Notes: generated by a model from the sequence alone, not told the origin. DNA of 34,487 nucleotides from Desulfobulbaceae bacterium (GCA_023230525.1 JALNXE010000042.1:1-34487), one strand, 5' to 3'; positions 15,059 to 23,622 are shown, counted from the stretch's first letter. Made by a program: numbers and translations.

Positions 15059-15925
15059 CTAGAAGGCATACTGGGCGGAGATAACCCAGCCCTCGCCAAA
15101 GGAATTAGCCACAGCGCGATCCGAATAGAGATTTTCATCGCCGGTGTCGGCATAGGAGGCCACCAGGGTGAAATCGTTCAGCATCCAGGCAACATGGGCC
15201 TCCCACATGGAATGGGTTTTGACATACTGGTCAACCTCGGTTCCCTCGGCATATTCCCACCCCAGAATGATATTTGCAATCGGAATGGTTTCGATGTTGC
15301 AGAAAAAGGCCTCATCCCGGTCCTCGCCGAAACCGAGCACACCCCGGACATATCCCTTGGTGGAAAGCACGCCGGCATTTAAAATCACCGGGACCGGCAG
15401 ATTGGTCAGCGTTTTGGTCGCCACCACATAATAGTCCTCGCCACTGTTGTCATCCAGCACACCGGCCTTGACCAGGTCATGAAAATTGGTGCTCTTGTGG
15501 ATAACGCCCACGGAAATCGCCGGCAGATACGCCATATCGAAACTACCCTCAGGCAGCAGATTCGCCTTGGCGGAGACATTGTCCTTGTCAACGGTGTCGT
15601 TAAGGGCATCAATGTCCACCGACTCGTGGCTGTAGCCGATCTCAATCCGGTTTAAAAAACTGATATTGATGCCTGCCGCATTCCAGTCAATGTCGCTTTC
15701 CGGCAGACTGATATGCCAGGCGCCAACGTTTGGTTTGCTGACCACCGTGCTGCCGAACAAGCCGGCCTCATCCTTGCCGATGGGGTTGGCGACATAGGCA
15801 AGGGGATTCAGGGCAACACCGCCAACTCCCTCAACGTTGGTCAAGGGAGGACCGGCCAGAGCCGGGGACATATCCCCCAATACGAACAGCCCGCCAATCA
15901 GCAAACCAGTTATTCCCCTTTTCAT
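15059..15925 (-). CDS. DUF3034 family outer-membrane protein
   Basis: The 288-residue precursor has a signal peptide ending ALA at about residue 24, followed directly by GPPLTNVEGVGGVALNPLAYVANP, the signature of DUF3034. The remainder alternates short amphipathic strands (INISFLNRIEIGYSHES, DFTLVASYAD) and ends WVISAQYAF with a terminal Phe, so an outer-membrane beta-barrel is likely. The function of the family is not known to me. GAGGGGG precedes the ATG. A promoter region with a palindrome lies upstream at 16010-16058, suggesting regulated expression as a single gene. Confidence 0.75.
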   Translation of the reverse strand: MKRGITGLLIGGLFVLGDMSPALAGPPLTNVEGVGGVALNPLAYVANPIGKDEAGLFGSTVVSKPNVGAWHISLPESDIDWNAAGINISFLNRIEIGYSHESVDIDALNDTVDKDNVSAKANLLPEGSFDMAYLPAISVGVIHKSTNFHDLVKAGVLDDNSGEDYYVVATKTLTNLPVPVILNAGVLSTKGYVRGVLGFGEDRDEAFFCNIETIPIANIILGWEYAEGTEVDQYVKTHSMWEAHVAWMLNDFTLVASYADTGDENLYSDRAVANSFGEGWVISAQYAF

Positions 15926-16009
15926 TTCCGCTACCCCCTCTGTGCAATTGATCTTTAATTAAGCCCGCTGCCAGGCTTCAGTCAGTTCACGCCAACTCGT
16001 CCTCTCTGC

Positions 16010-16058
16010 ATTATAACAACCACAATTTTATATCACATTGTGGTATATATTTTGTCAA
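16010..16058 (-). promoter_or_regulatory. Promoter with operator-like palindrome for the DUF3034 gene
   Basis: On the minus strand TTGACA (16053-16058) is followed after 17 bases by TGATAT, and a TATAAT lies further on at 16010-16015. Between them, ACCACAAT and ATTGTGGT (16019-16044) form 8-bp perfect arms around ten AT-rich bases. A dimeric regulator bound here would cover the promoter. The regulator is unknown. Confidence 0.5.
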
Positions 16059-16221
16059 GAAAGATTTCCAGTTTCATGACTTTATATAAAAATTAATAAA
16101 GCTAAAAGCATCAATTGTGCAAGAAAAAAATGAAAAAAGTTGTAAGGCAGCTGCAGGCGGCGCTGAGAGAACAGCCGCCGCTGTATTGCGCAAACTCATC
16201 ACCCACAGGCACAAAAAAATC

Positions 16222-17076
16222 TTAAACTCTGCCGGAGGTGTAAAACTTATCATAGACCAGGGTCAGAAACAGGGCAAAGACAGCGGCAACCACCCCGATC
16301 AGCACGTTGAAAAACGGCGGAGCGGTCAGCGCAAGCCGAATGAGCAGAGTAGCCAGCGCATAGCCCGAGTTACGGAACACCGCCCGAAATCCTGGCTGGA
16401 AACATTGGGAGATCAACACCAGCAGGATGTCACAAAAAATGAGCACCGTATAAAACCGGTGGAAAAAGGCAAAGTCCTCGATGCCGCTGAGCATTAACCC
16501 CGCATTATAAACCCCCATGCCCAGAAAAATGGCCAGCATGAGCAGCGCCACTATTTTTTTGGAGGCGACAAAACTGTAAAGGTTGATGCCGGACATATGT
16601 TTGTCTTCCGCCTTCCTCAGCATCTTGGCATACACCCCGAGCAGGGCGAAGATAACAATGGCTCCGCCTCCGCCGGAAAGTATGCGCCACAGCACATCAA
16701 TATGGCCCGCAATTTCAATCGGTTCAGGTAATACGGTCAGTTCCTTGAAAGAGCTGCGCAGAAAAATCAGCGCCAGTATTTCAAACTGTTTACCCAGGGC
16801 TCTGGAAATGGAACAGGGCAGGGTAAAAATCAGGCTGACAACCTCCATGATGAGCACCAGGGTGAAGGCCAGGTTGATCGCCATATAATGGGTCACGGGA
16901 ATGGAGGCGGATAAGGGCGGAGGGAAAAATTGCCGGCGGTTGAGTTCAATGGCGGCCAGGGCAAGCAGGAAGATCAGCACCAGAATGCCTGCCACCGCAC
17001 GCTGGGTTGCGTTGTTTTCCCAAAAATTGTGCAGGGGATCAAAAATGCCGGTCGCGCCGTTGAATATTCTGTCCAT
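16222..17076 (-). CDS. Unknown integral membrane protein
   Basis: The 284-residue protein has about six or seven membrane helices, for example AGILVLIFLLALAAIEL, NLAFTLVLIMEVVSLIF, GGGGAIVIFALLGVYA, KIVALLMLAIFLGMGVY, FYTVLIFCDILLVLI and FFNVLIGVVAAVFALFL. I recognise no family or catalytic motif. The ATG at 17076 is preferred to the in-frame TTG two codons earlier. A GC-rich hairpin (about 16153-16187) lies past the stop but the T-run is 17 bases away, so termination there is doubtful. The neighbours are the DUF3034 gene and tunR on the same strand, without evident coupling. Confidence 0.7.
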   Translation of the reverse strand: MDRIFNGATGIFDPLHNFWENNATQRAVAGILVLIFLLALAAIELNRRQFFPPPLSASIPVTHYMAINLAFTLVLIMEVVSLIFTLPCSISRALGKQFEILALIFLRSSFKELTVLPEPIEIAGHIDVLWRILSGGGGAIVIFALLGVYAKMLRKAEDKHMSGINLYSFVASKKIVALLMLAIFLGMGVYNAGLMLSGIEDFAFFHRFYTVLIFCDILLVLISQCFQPGFRAVFRNSGYALATLLIRLALTAPPFFNVLIGVVAAVFALFLTLVYDKFYTSGRV

Positions 17077-17144
17077 GATCAATTCCGTTTACCCCGCGTC
17101 AAAGAAACTGCAAGAATTCGCGCCCTGATTATCCGGGGACAACT

Positions 17145-18257
17145 CTAATTGATATTGAGAATCACGGCATAGGCATTAAAGAAAACCCATACCGTATCGT
17201 TTTCCCGGATGCCGAGCAGCCTGTCGCTTTCCCTGGTGACGATGGTGCAGAGCTCCGTGCCGTCGGCGATGCGGACCACGAACTCGGTGGTGATCCTGCC
17301 CCTGCTGATGCGGGAAACCATGCCCTGGAACCGGTTTTCCGCGCTGCACACCGGCTGGACATTATCCCTGGCGATAATCACCCAGGGGGCCTTGACCTCG
17401 GCCGTTACAAAGGAATCCGGCTTGAGCCCAAGCCGCTCAAGACTGTCATTGGTGATGATGGTCTGCAGGGTGTCGCCGCCCAAGGTGACCAGTTCCACGC
17501 TTGCCTGGATATCCCCCTGCTTAATCCGGGTAATCTTGCCGAAAAAGGTATTCCGGGCGCTGGTTTTTCTCCGGCTTTCTTTATCGAGAAAATGCTGGAT
17601 GACCGGCCGCATGTCCTGGTCCGAGAAATCCACATAGGCTGCGGTGAGATTGGCCGTCGAGTGGCCGAGGAGCTTCTGCACCATTGGCAGCGGCACATTG
17701 CTGCGCAACAGTTCAATGGCCCGGGAGCGCCTGATGGCGTTCGGGTTGACCAGATCAGACGGCAGACCGCAGGACCTGGCCCGCTCATAAAATTTGCGCC
17801 GCACATGGCCGGGATCAACCTGAAAGAGGGTTCCGGGGGACCCCGGAGCGGCATCACCCATAAAGGCCTTCAGCTCTTGGCAGACCTGGGCAGGAATCTG
17901 CACCTCCCGCCCGCCGCCGCTCTCCCCGTTTTCCGTTCTGCCCAGCCGGATGAATTCATTTTCCCAGTCGATATCACTTTGCTCGCGCAAGGTCAGAATC
18001 TCATTGAGCCGGCCGCCCGAGTAACGGATCAGCAGAAAAATCAGGAGAATCCGCCTTCGTGAGGCGCGGACATCGCTGCGCGCCGACTCATCCACCCACT
18101 GCCGGAAGGCGTTTTCCAGCTCCGCCAGCTGGGCCGTGTCCAGACACTTGACCTCTTTGGGCACGGAAAAGATACCCGCCGGGTTGAACCGGCCCCGCAG
18201 GGAGTCGGTCTCGAATTGTGCCAGCAGATCCGCAACCGGATCATTACCTTCTTTCAT
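17145..18257 (-). CDS. tunR: TunR-type integrase-fold regulator with two TOBE domains
   Basis: The 370 residues join a tyrosine-recombinase-like DNA-binding region (about 30-225) to two Mop/TOBE oxyanion-binding domains (about 236-300 and 306-370; NTFFGKITRIKQGD and NRFQGMVSRISRGR). This is the architecture of TunR, a tungstate-responsive transcriptional regulator described in Desulfovibrio. Recombinase residues are partly preserved: Arg83 in GGRLNEIL, Arg176, GH at 198-199 and Tyr208 in AYVDF, but the His of the HxxR box is Asn173 (NAIR), consistent with binding without recombination. It should sense tungstate or molybdate and control oxyanion uptake, relevant to the Mo-dependent nitrogenase here. 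I used the ATG at 18257; an in-frame TTG lies eight codons upstream. The gene is divergent from a TauE-family transporter gene, a plausible target. Confidence 0.8.
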   Translation of the reverse strand: MKEGNDPVADLLAQFETDSLRGRFNPAGIFSVPKEVKCLDTAQLAELENAFRQWVDESARSDVRASRRRILLIFLLIRYSGGRLNEILTLREQSDIDWENEFIRLGRTENGESGGGREVQIPAQVCQELKAFMGDAAPGSPGTLFQVDPGHVRRKFYERARSCGLPSDLVNPNAIRRSRAIELLRSNVPLPMVQKLLGHSTANLTAAYVDFSDQDMRPVIQHFLDKESRRKTSARNTFFGKITRIKQGDIQASVELVTLGGDTLQTIITNDSLERLGLKPDSFVTAEVKAPWVIIARDNVQPVCSAENRFQGMVSRISRGRITTEFVVRIADGTELCTIVTRESDRLLGIRENDTVWVFFNAYAVILNIN

Positions 18258-18421
18258 ATTCTGTCCCGCAATGCTTGGCAAAGTAGTGAGCCGGTCTTTT
18301 CCGGCCCCTGAATTTTACACGCCCAACCCCATAACTGCAATCTCCAATCAGGCCCAATAAAAAAAGAGCGGGGCAGAAGAAAAATCATTGACAGTGGCCC
18401 GGGGAGCAAGGTAGGGTTACT

Positions 18422-18447
18422 GACACGAATTTTATAATTATGGTGTC
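18422..18447. promoter_or_regulatory. Candidate operator/promoter of the TauE-family gene
   Basis: GACAC and GTGTC form the outer arms of a partly palindromic 26-bp site with TTATAA at its centre. It overlaps a TATAAT -10 box (18433-18438) for the rightward gene; no good -35 box is present, so activation or a weak promoter is likely. It lies between the tunR-like gene and its neighbour and is a natural candidate for a TunR site, but I cannot compare it with the published motif. Confidence 0.4.
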
Positions 18448-18486
18448 TGTTATCCTGACGTCCCACCCCACCTCAGGAGGTACCGT

Positions 18487-19446
18487 ATGTATTTTCCCAT
18501 CGCCGGCATCGAAGTCTCACCCTGGCTTCCCCCCCTTGTCGCCTTCAGCATCTCCTTTTTCACCTCCATGGGCGGGGTGTCCGGCGCCTTTCTCCTGCTG
18601 CCCTTTCAGGTCAGCGTCCTGGGCTTCACCAGCCCGTCGGTCTCCGCCACCAACCAGGTGTTCAATATCGTGGCCATCCCCAGCGGGGTCTACCGCTATA
18701 TCCGGGAGGGCCGCATGGTCTGGCCCCTTACCTGGGTGGTCATTATCGGCACCTTGCCCGGCGTGCTGATCGGCGCGGTGCTGCGCATCAGCTACCTGCC
18801 GAATCCGCAGAACTTCAAACTGTTTGCCGGACTGGTGCTGCTCTATATCGGCGGCCGGCTGCTGCGCGATCTCGTCAAAAAAAAACAGGGCCAGGGAGGC
18901 AAGGCCTCGGCGGAAGAGCAGTTCCAGAAGGTGGTGCGGGAGTATCAGCAGCGCAATATCGCCCGCTCCGCATCAGGCAAGGAAGAGCTGCCCCGGGTCG
19001 CGGTCAGGAAATTTTCCCTGACCCGCATTGTCTACGAATTCTACGGCCAGACCTTTGATATCAACGCCATGGGCATCATGGCCTTGAGTTTCATTGTCGG
19101 CATTGTCGGCGGGGTCTACGGCATCGGCGGCGGGGCCATCATCGCCCCGTTTTTCGTCAGCTTTTTCGGCCTGCCGGTTTATACCGTGGCCGGCGCGGCG
19201 CTCATGGGCACCTTTGTCACCTCGGTGGCCGGGGTGGCATTTTACCAGATGATCGCCCCCTTTCATCCCGGCATGGCCATTGCCCCTGACTGGCTGCTGG
19301 GCTTTTTGTTCGGGTCAGGGGGTTTTGCCGGCATGTACTGCGGGGCCAGACTGCAGAAATTCGTGCCGGCCAGGGTCATCAAGTGGATCCTGGTCTTCTG
19401 CATCCTGGTGCCGGCCCTGCGCTATATCTGGGAATTTTTTGAGTGA
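18487..19446 (+). CDS. TauE/SafE family anion permease
   Basis: The 319-residue membrane protein has the two-repeat layout of the TauE/SafE (DUF81) family: SFFTSMGGVSGAFLLLPFQ in the first half and GIVGGVYGIGGGAIIAPFF in the second, each with glycine-rich signatures and four or so membrane helices, linked by a charged cytoplasmic loop (about 135-185). Members export or import sulfite, sulfoacetate, taurine-derived sulfonates or other small anions. Here the neighbour is a tungstate/molybdate-type regulator, so an oxyanion is a fair guess. The start has a perfect AGGAGG nine bases upstream. The palindrome at 19483-19504 lies just beyond the stop. Confidence 0.85.
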   Translation: MYFPIAGIEVSPWLPPLVAFSISFFTSMGGVSGAFLLLPFQVSVLGFTSPSVSATNQVFNIVAIPSGVYRYIREGRMVWPLTWVVIIGTLPGVLIGAVLRISYLPNPQNFKLFAGLVLLYIGGRLLRDLVKKKQGQGGKASAEEQFQKVVREYQQRNIARSASGKEELPRVAVRKFSLTRIVYEFYGQTFDINAMGIMALSFIVGIVGGVYGIGGGAIIAPFFVSFFGLPVYTVAGAALMGTFVTSVAGVAFYQMIAPFHPGMAIAPDWLLGFLFGSGGFAGMYCGARLQKFVPARVIKWILVFCILVPALRYIWEFFE

Positions 19447-19482
19447 GAAGGGCAGGCACAAGGCCAGCCCCTACTCACTCCC

Positions 19483-19504
19483 GGGGCGGTTCGCGAACCG
19501 CCCC
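19483..19504. repeat. 22-bp perfect palindrome, copy 2
   Basis: Identical to 300-321 (arms GGGGCGGTTCG and CGAACCGCCCC). Here it lies between convergent genes (TauE-family and LbtU-like porin) and is followed by CTACTTTTC, so it may help to end transcription. Confidence 0.8.
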
Positions 19505-19524
19505 TACTTTTCACTCCTCACTTC

Positions 19525-20811
19525 CTAAAATTCCACAGCCACCTGCATGGTGGCGGAATCGGCATCATTGCCCGTGCCGCCTTCTGCCTTGTCATAATCC
19601 ACATCATGCAGGTATTCCAGCGACAGGCTGGTGTTTTTGAGGACCAGCATTCTGATCGCCGCCCCATAACGGTCCTCTGGCAGGTTTAAAGCCCGCGCCT
19701 CGTCCGTTCCCTGCCAGGCCAGCGAAAAAATCGTCTGCCGGTCCAAAAAATCAAAGGTCAGGCCCGCTTCAAGACTCCACGCCTCGGGCTCGGCGCCGGA
19801 CCCGGCAAACGCCAGCTCATCCACCCCGAACTCATCCAGGGCCCGGACATATTCGGCCACAAAATCAAAAGGCCCGTACTGCAAAAGCAGATGGGCGGCC
19901 ACACCCTCCACATAATCAGCAATCTCGCCTGCGCCGGTATTGTCCTCCACATAGTCCCCCAGCTCTTCCGTGTCGCCGATGTTGTTCAGCCAGTCAAGCC
20001 CGGCATCCACGGAGAACCCATCACTCTCAAGGGCATACCCCAGGCTGGCGCCCCAGTCATCAATCTTGTCGTCCTCGCCCCTTTCACTGAGATGGCCGTT
20101 AAATGCATAAAGCGCCCCGTAAAAACCGGAACTCTGAAAGCCGGCCAGCACGGCGGAATCATTGATTTCGCCAAGCTCCAGGGGCAGGGGGTCGGAGATC
20201 AGATTGGTGGTGTAGGAGCCAAAGGGCAGATACATCTTGCCTACGGTGAGATAGGCCGGGAAGCTTTCCAGATTGCCGAAGCTGACTGTCCCCTCATCGA
20301 CGATCAGATGATCATCCTCCTCGCCCTCCTCGTAGAGCAGCAGCAGATGGGCTTGGGACCAGTCGGAAATCCGGGCGTCCAGCCCCACCTCCACGGTGGC
20401 CAGGGTAATGTCGCTGGTGTCACCGCCGTGAAAATCCTCTGCAGCGGTGGCCTCCACCTCAACCAGTCCCTTCAGGTCAACATGATCATTGATGCTCTGC
20501 AGCAGGGTTGGCTCCCCGGCGGCGGCAGCCGCCTCCTGGCTACCCGCCAGGCTGGTTTCAATCTGCTGCAGGCGCTGCTCCACGCTTTCTTTTCCCTCCC
20601 GGTTTTCCGGCTTTTCCGCCAACCCCTGGACCACTGCCGGTTGCTCCCGGCCCACCAGCAGTTTCTCCAGCGCAACCACCCGCTCAAGCAGCATCTGATT
20701 CTGTTGGGTCAGCTCCTCCACCTTTTTTTCCAGGGTGGCGCTGTCGGCTGCCCAGCCGGTGGACACACTGGCAAATAACCCCATTGCCGCGATACTGATA
20801 CTTTTTTTCAT
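19525..20811 (-). CDS. LbtU-like outer-membrane porin of the nickel operon
   Basis: The 428-residue precursor has a signal peptide (cleavage after STGWA, about residue 21) and a periplasmic coiled coil (about 25-95; LEKKVEELTQQNQMLLERVVALEK). A beta-barrel follows with LTVGKMYLPFGSYTTNLISDPLPLELGE-like text (YLPFGSY, LISDPLPLELGEIND), typical of the LbtU siderophore-porin family. The protein ends QVAVEF with a terminal Phe. The gene is the last of the leftward run cbiM-cbiQ-cbiO, 54 bases behind cbiO, with GAGAGGGGG before the ATG. Location suggests that it passes nickel, or a nickel chelate, through the outer membrane for the inner-membrane ECF transporter; this is inference, because LbtU itself is linked to iron-siderophore uptake in Legionella. 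Confidence 0.8.
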   Translation of the reverse strand: MKKSISIAAMGLFASVSTGWAADSATLEKKVEELTQQNQMLLERVVALEKLLVGREQPAVVQGLAEKPENREGKESVEQRLQQIETSLAGSQEAAAAAGEPTLLQSINDHVDLKGLVEVEATAAEDFHGGDTSDITLATVEVGLDARISDWSQAHLLLLYEEGEEDDHLIVDEGTVSFGNLESFPAYLTVGKMYLPFGSYTTNLISDPLPLELGEINDSAVLAGFQSSGFYGALYAFNGHLSERGEDDKIDDWGASLGYALESDGFSVDAGLDWLNNIGDTEELGDYVEDNTGAGEIADYVEGVAAHLLLQYGPFDFVAEYVRALDEFGVDELAFAGSGAEPEAWSLEAGLTFDFLDRQTIFSLAWQGTDEARALNLPEDRYGAAIRMLVLKNTSLSLEYLHDVDYDKAEGGTGNDADSATMQVAVEF

Positions 20812-20865
20812 CTCCCCCTCTCTTATAATTTATGTTCACCTTCATGCCATCAATGGCTCAATAAT

Positions 20866-21672
20866 TTACGAATCGTTCACTCCTCCGGATCCTTTGCGTC
20901 CGGCATTGCGCTGCTCCCGCCGGCCCTGGCCGCACATCGGGCAGCCCTGCATGGAAAGCGGTTTTTCCAACCGGCACTGGGCCAGCAGGGCCTCATCGCC
21001 GAAGATCTCCGGGGTGGGACCGTCAGCCTTGACCACCCCCTGGTGCAGGATAATGGTCCGCTCGCAGAGCTCAAGCACCATGTCCAGATCATGGCTGGTG
21101 AAGATCCTGGTGTGCCGGAAATTCTTCAGCAGGCCGATAAGCTGCCGCCGGGCAAAGGGATCGAGGCCGCTGGTCGGCTCATCCATGACCAGGATGTCCG
21201 GGGACATGGAGAGCACCGTGGCAATGGCCACCCGTTTTTTCTCCCCGCCGGAGAGGTGATAGGGGGGCTTTTCCATCAGATGGGCCGCCCCTACCTGTTC
21301 GAGCACCTCCCTGACCCGCTGCCTGACCTCATCCGACGGCAGCCCCAGATTGAACGGGCCGAAGGCCACGTCATCAAAAACCGTGGGCATGAAGAGCTGG
21401 TCGTCCGGGTCCTGGAAAACCATGCCCACCGTGCGCCGGATTTCCGGCAGGGTTTGCTTGGTCAGCGGGAAATCACCGATGCGGATCTCCCCGGCGGTGG
21501 GGGTCAGATAACCGTTGAGATGCAGCAGCAGGGTTGATTTGCCGGCCCCGTTGGCGCCGATGATGGCCACCGACTCGCCGTGGTGGATGGTGAAGTTCAC
21601 ATCCTGCAGGGCAACCGTGCCGTCCGCGTAGACATGCTGCAGATGTTTGACCGCCACAATATGATGGCTCAT
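20866..21672 (-). CDS. cbiO: Nickel/cobalt ECF transporter ATP-binding protein
   Basis: The 268-residue ATPase powers the Cbi/Nik-type energy-coupling-factor transporter. Walker A is GANGAGKST (39-47), the signature LSGGEKKR (140-147), Walker B LVMDEPT (161-167) and the H-loop His is 194. FQDPDDQLF is the usual Q-loop text of CbiO/NikO. The C-terminus adds a short tail with CPMC (244-247) and basic residues, possibly a metal site. The start at 21672 overlaps the cbiQ stop as ATGA, so the genes are translationally coupled; the longer frame has no support. Given the NikR operator before cbiM, the substrate is most likely nickel (NikO). Confidence 0.93.
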   Translation of the reverse strand: MSHHIVAVKHLQHVYADGTVALQDVNFTIHHGESVAIIGANGAGKSTLLLHLNGYLTPTAGEIRIGDFPLTKQTLPEIRRTVGMVFQDPDDQLFMPTVFDDVAFGPFNLGLPSDEVRQRVREVLEQVGAAHLMEKPPYHLSGGEKKRVAIATVLSMSPDILVMDEPTSGLDPFARRQLIGLLKNFRHTRIFTSHDLDMVLELCERTIILHQGVVKADGPTPEIFGDEALLAQCRLEKPLSMQGCPMCGQGRREQRNAGRKGSGGVNDS

Positions 21673-22481
21673 GAGAGAAGCCCCGTAACCAGGCGGCCCA
21701 GCCACTGGGCGCCATTTTCCAGGCGGAGCGCGACAAACAGGATTGACCAGCCCGCCACATAGCCCAGCTCGCGCCAGCCGAAAGCCGAGACCTGGCGGGA
21801 GTGGAATTCACCGGTGAAGCCCCGGGCCAGCATGGCCATATGGATGCGCTCGGCCCGCAGCCAGGTGCGGATCAGCAGATGGCCGATGAGCGAACCGAAG
21901 CTGGCCAGGCCCAGCCCTTTCCTGCCGCAGGAGCGGAGCTCCCGGGCCCGGGAGGCCCTGGCCCCTTCCTCGGTGAGCACGAAGATATAACGATAGAGAA
22001 ACAGCAGCTGCACGGTGAAGGTTCGGGGCGTGCCCAGCTTTTCCAGGGCCTGGCAAACGGCGAGAAAGCCGGTCACTCCCACCAGGATAACGGCGGCACC
22101 CACGGTGAGCACGCTGCGGATGATGATGGAGGCGCAGGAGATCCAGCCGCCGGTGACGGCCAGCGGGCCGAGCCGGACCAGCACCTCCCGGTCAAACAGC
22201 GGGTTCAGCACGCCCACCACCAGGGCAAAGGGGATCACCAGGCCGATCTTTCTGACGATATAGCCCCCCGGCAGATTGGCCAGCGAGGCGGTCACCACGG
22301 GATAAAGGAAAAAGGGGAACAGGGCGGTGAATTCATAGCGGTCAAACGATACGACGCTGATGATGAAGACCAGGGTGGTCAGCACCTTGGCCCGGGCATC
22401 CAGGCGATGAATGAGCGAATCTCCTGTTGCCAGCAGATCCAGCCTTTTGAGATCGAGTATTGCTCCGTCAATGGATCGCAT
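21669..22481 (-). CDS. cbiQ: Nickel/cobalt ECF transporter transmembrane protein
   Basis: The 270-residue CbiQ/NikQ T-component couples the ATPase to the substrate-binding CbiM. It shows four to six membrane helices, the LDARAKVL start motif, and the two coupling helices with ARASRARELR and ERIHMAMLARGF, the conserved A-R-G motifs of the family. It lies between cbiM and cbiO on one strand. No Shine-Dalgarno sequence precedes the ATG: the upstream 91 bases are occupied by GTGAGGA-type repeats, which may have displaced the normal leader. Confidence 0.92.
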   Translation of the reverse strand: MRSIDGAILDLKRLDLLATGDSLIHRLDARAKVLTTLVFIISVVSFDRYEFTALFPFFLYPVVTASLANLPGGYIVRKIGLVIPFALVVGVLNPLFDREVLVRLGPLAVTGGWISCASIIIRSVLTVGAAVILVGVTGFLAVCQALEKLGTPRTFTVQLLFLYRYIFVLTEEGARASRARELRSCGRKGLGLASFGSLIGHLLIRTWLRAERIHMAMLARGFTGEFHSRQVSAFGWRELGYVAGWSILFVALRLENGAQWLGRLVTGLLS

Positions 22482-22486
22482 GGTGA

Positions 22487-22562
22487 GTGAGGAGTGAGGA
22501 GTCAGGAGTCAGGAGTTAGAGTAGGTCGGGAGAATCTCTTGCTTTTTCTCCTCACTCCTCAC
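22487..22562. repeat. 15-bp inverted repeat in the cbiM-cbiQ spacer
   Basis: GTGAGGAGTGAGGAG (22487-22501) and CTCCTCACTCCTCAC (22548-22562) are exact reverse complements 46 bases apart. GTCAGGA units follow the left arm. Inside the nickel operon it could form a long mRNA stem. Similar CACTCCTCAC text is found at about 19511. Confidence 0.75.
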
Positions 22563-22572
22563 TTTTTACTTC

Positions 22573-23622
22573 TCACTTTTCCCCCACAAGCTGCCGCTTG
22601 AGAGCAAAACCGATGCCGAATGCCAGCATGAGGCTGATTGCCGCACCGATGGCCCCGGCCATACTGGTGCCGATCCTGCCGCTGTCTTCAGGCGCCATGG
22701 CCGGATGGCCGAGTTCTGCCCATTTATCATCCGCCCCCCCGGTCTCCCGGAAGGCATAGCCGGGCAGCAGGGCGATTTTTTCCTGCAGGCTGGCCAGCAT
22801 GGTGTGGAGGGCATCCTCCGTGCCGGTTACCTCCTCGGAACCGGTCACCCCGGCAATGGCCCATTCCAGGCCGTCCGGTTTTTCCGAGGCGAACCAGGAA
22901 AAAACTCCCCCGGTGAGCAGGGCGGCAACCAGGAAAGCCAAAATGGTGTTGCGCAACGGGACGCCGGCGAGAGAACCGGGCGCCGCGGCGGAGATAATCT
23001 CCGGTCTGGCGGCCGCCACAAAGGAAACCACCGAGGCGGTCACCAGGCCTTCGACAATCCCGATGGCCAGGTGGATCGGCTGCATGAGCATGACAAAGGC
23101 GGAGAAAGGCAGGGAGGAAATGCCCGAGGCCACGGTTTCCAGCACCACGGAAAAGGCCCCCAGCTGCAGGCCGGCCACTGCGGCGATCAGGGCGGCTGCG
23201 GTGAGCCTGGCCTTGCCCGGCTCCCCACCGGCAATCCCGCGGTAGATAAAGGGATAGGCGATAAAGGCCGGAAAAAAGCCGAGATTAAAGATATTACAGC
23301 CCAGGGCCAGGATGCCGCCGTCGGCAAAAAACAGCGACTGCACCACCAGCACCGAGGCGATGGTGAGAAAGGCGGCATGGGGCCCAAGCAGGATCGCCAG
23401 CAGCAGCCCGCCGCCGAGATGCCCGCTGGAACCGGTGGCCGGAATGGTGAAATTGATCATCTGGGCGGCAAAGATAAAGGCCCCGAGCACCCCCATGAGC
23501 GGGATCTTGCGTTCATCAAGCTCCTTTTTCACCTTCATGGAACTGTAGGCGATGGTCCCGGCGGCAACCCCCCACATGGTCCCGCCAACGGCCGGGGATA
23601 AAAGCGCATCTGCCATATGCAT
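22573..23622 (-). CDS. cbiM: Nickel/cobalt ECF transporter substrate-binding CbiM-CbiN(PDGLE) fusion
   Basis: The 349-residue protein begins MHMADALLSP; Met1-His2 and the His of GSSGHLGGG (His67 or 68) are the metal ligands known for CbiM/NikM. Seven or so membrane helices follow, then the PDGLE motif (249-253), which marks a fused CbiN-like part, and a final membrane helix. This corresponds to NikMN fusions. The start at 23622 is fixed by the required MHMA N-terminus and by AGGAGGA upstream; the longer frame to 23850 is spurious. Expression starts from a promoter at 23698-23726 that overlaps a NikR site, so nickel is the probable substrate. Confidence 0.93.
   Translation of the reverse strand: MHMADALLSPAVGGTMWGVAAGTIAYSSMKVKKELDERKIPLMGVLGAFIFAAQMINFTIPATGSSGHLGGGLLLAILLGPHAAFLTIASVLVVQSLFFADGGILALGCNIFNLGFFPAFIAYPFIYRGIAGGEPGKARLTAAALIAAVAGLQLGAFSVVLETVASGISSLPFSAFVMLMQPIHLAIGIVEGLVTASVVSFVAAARPEIISAAAPGSLAGVPLRNTILAFLVAALLTGGVFSWFASEKPDGLEWAIAGVTGSEEVTGTEDALHTMLASLQEKIALLPGYAFRETGGADDKWAELGHPAMAPEDSGRIGTSMAGAIGAAISLMLAFGIGFALKRQLVGEK

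Noticed and set aside
17145..18257. Active site-specific integrase marking a mobile element
   Set aside because: The two TOBE domains and the His-to-Asn change in the HxxR box fit a TunR-type regulator, and no attachment repeats or tRNA are nearby.
22705..23601. Plus-strand frame of 298 codons, and 19891-20778 and 28258-29199
   Set aside because: All are antisense to cbiM, the porin and GGGtGRT genes, with Gly/Gln/His-rich products typical of shadows.
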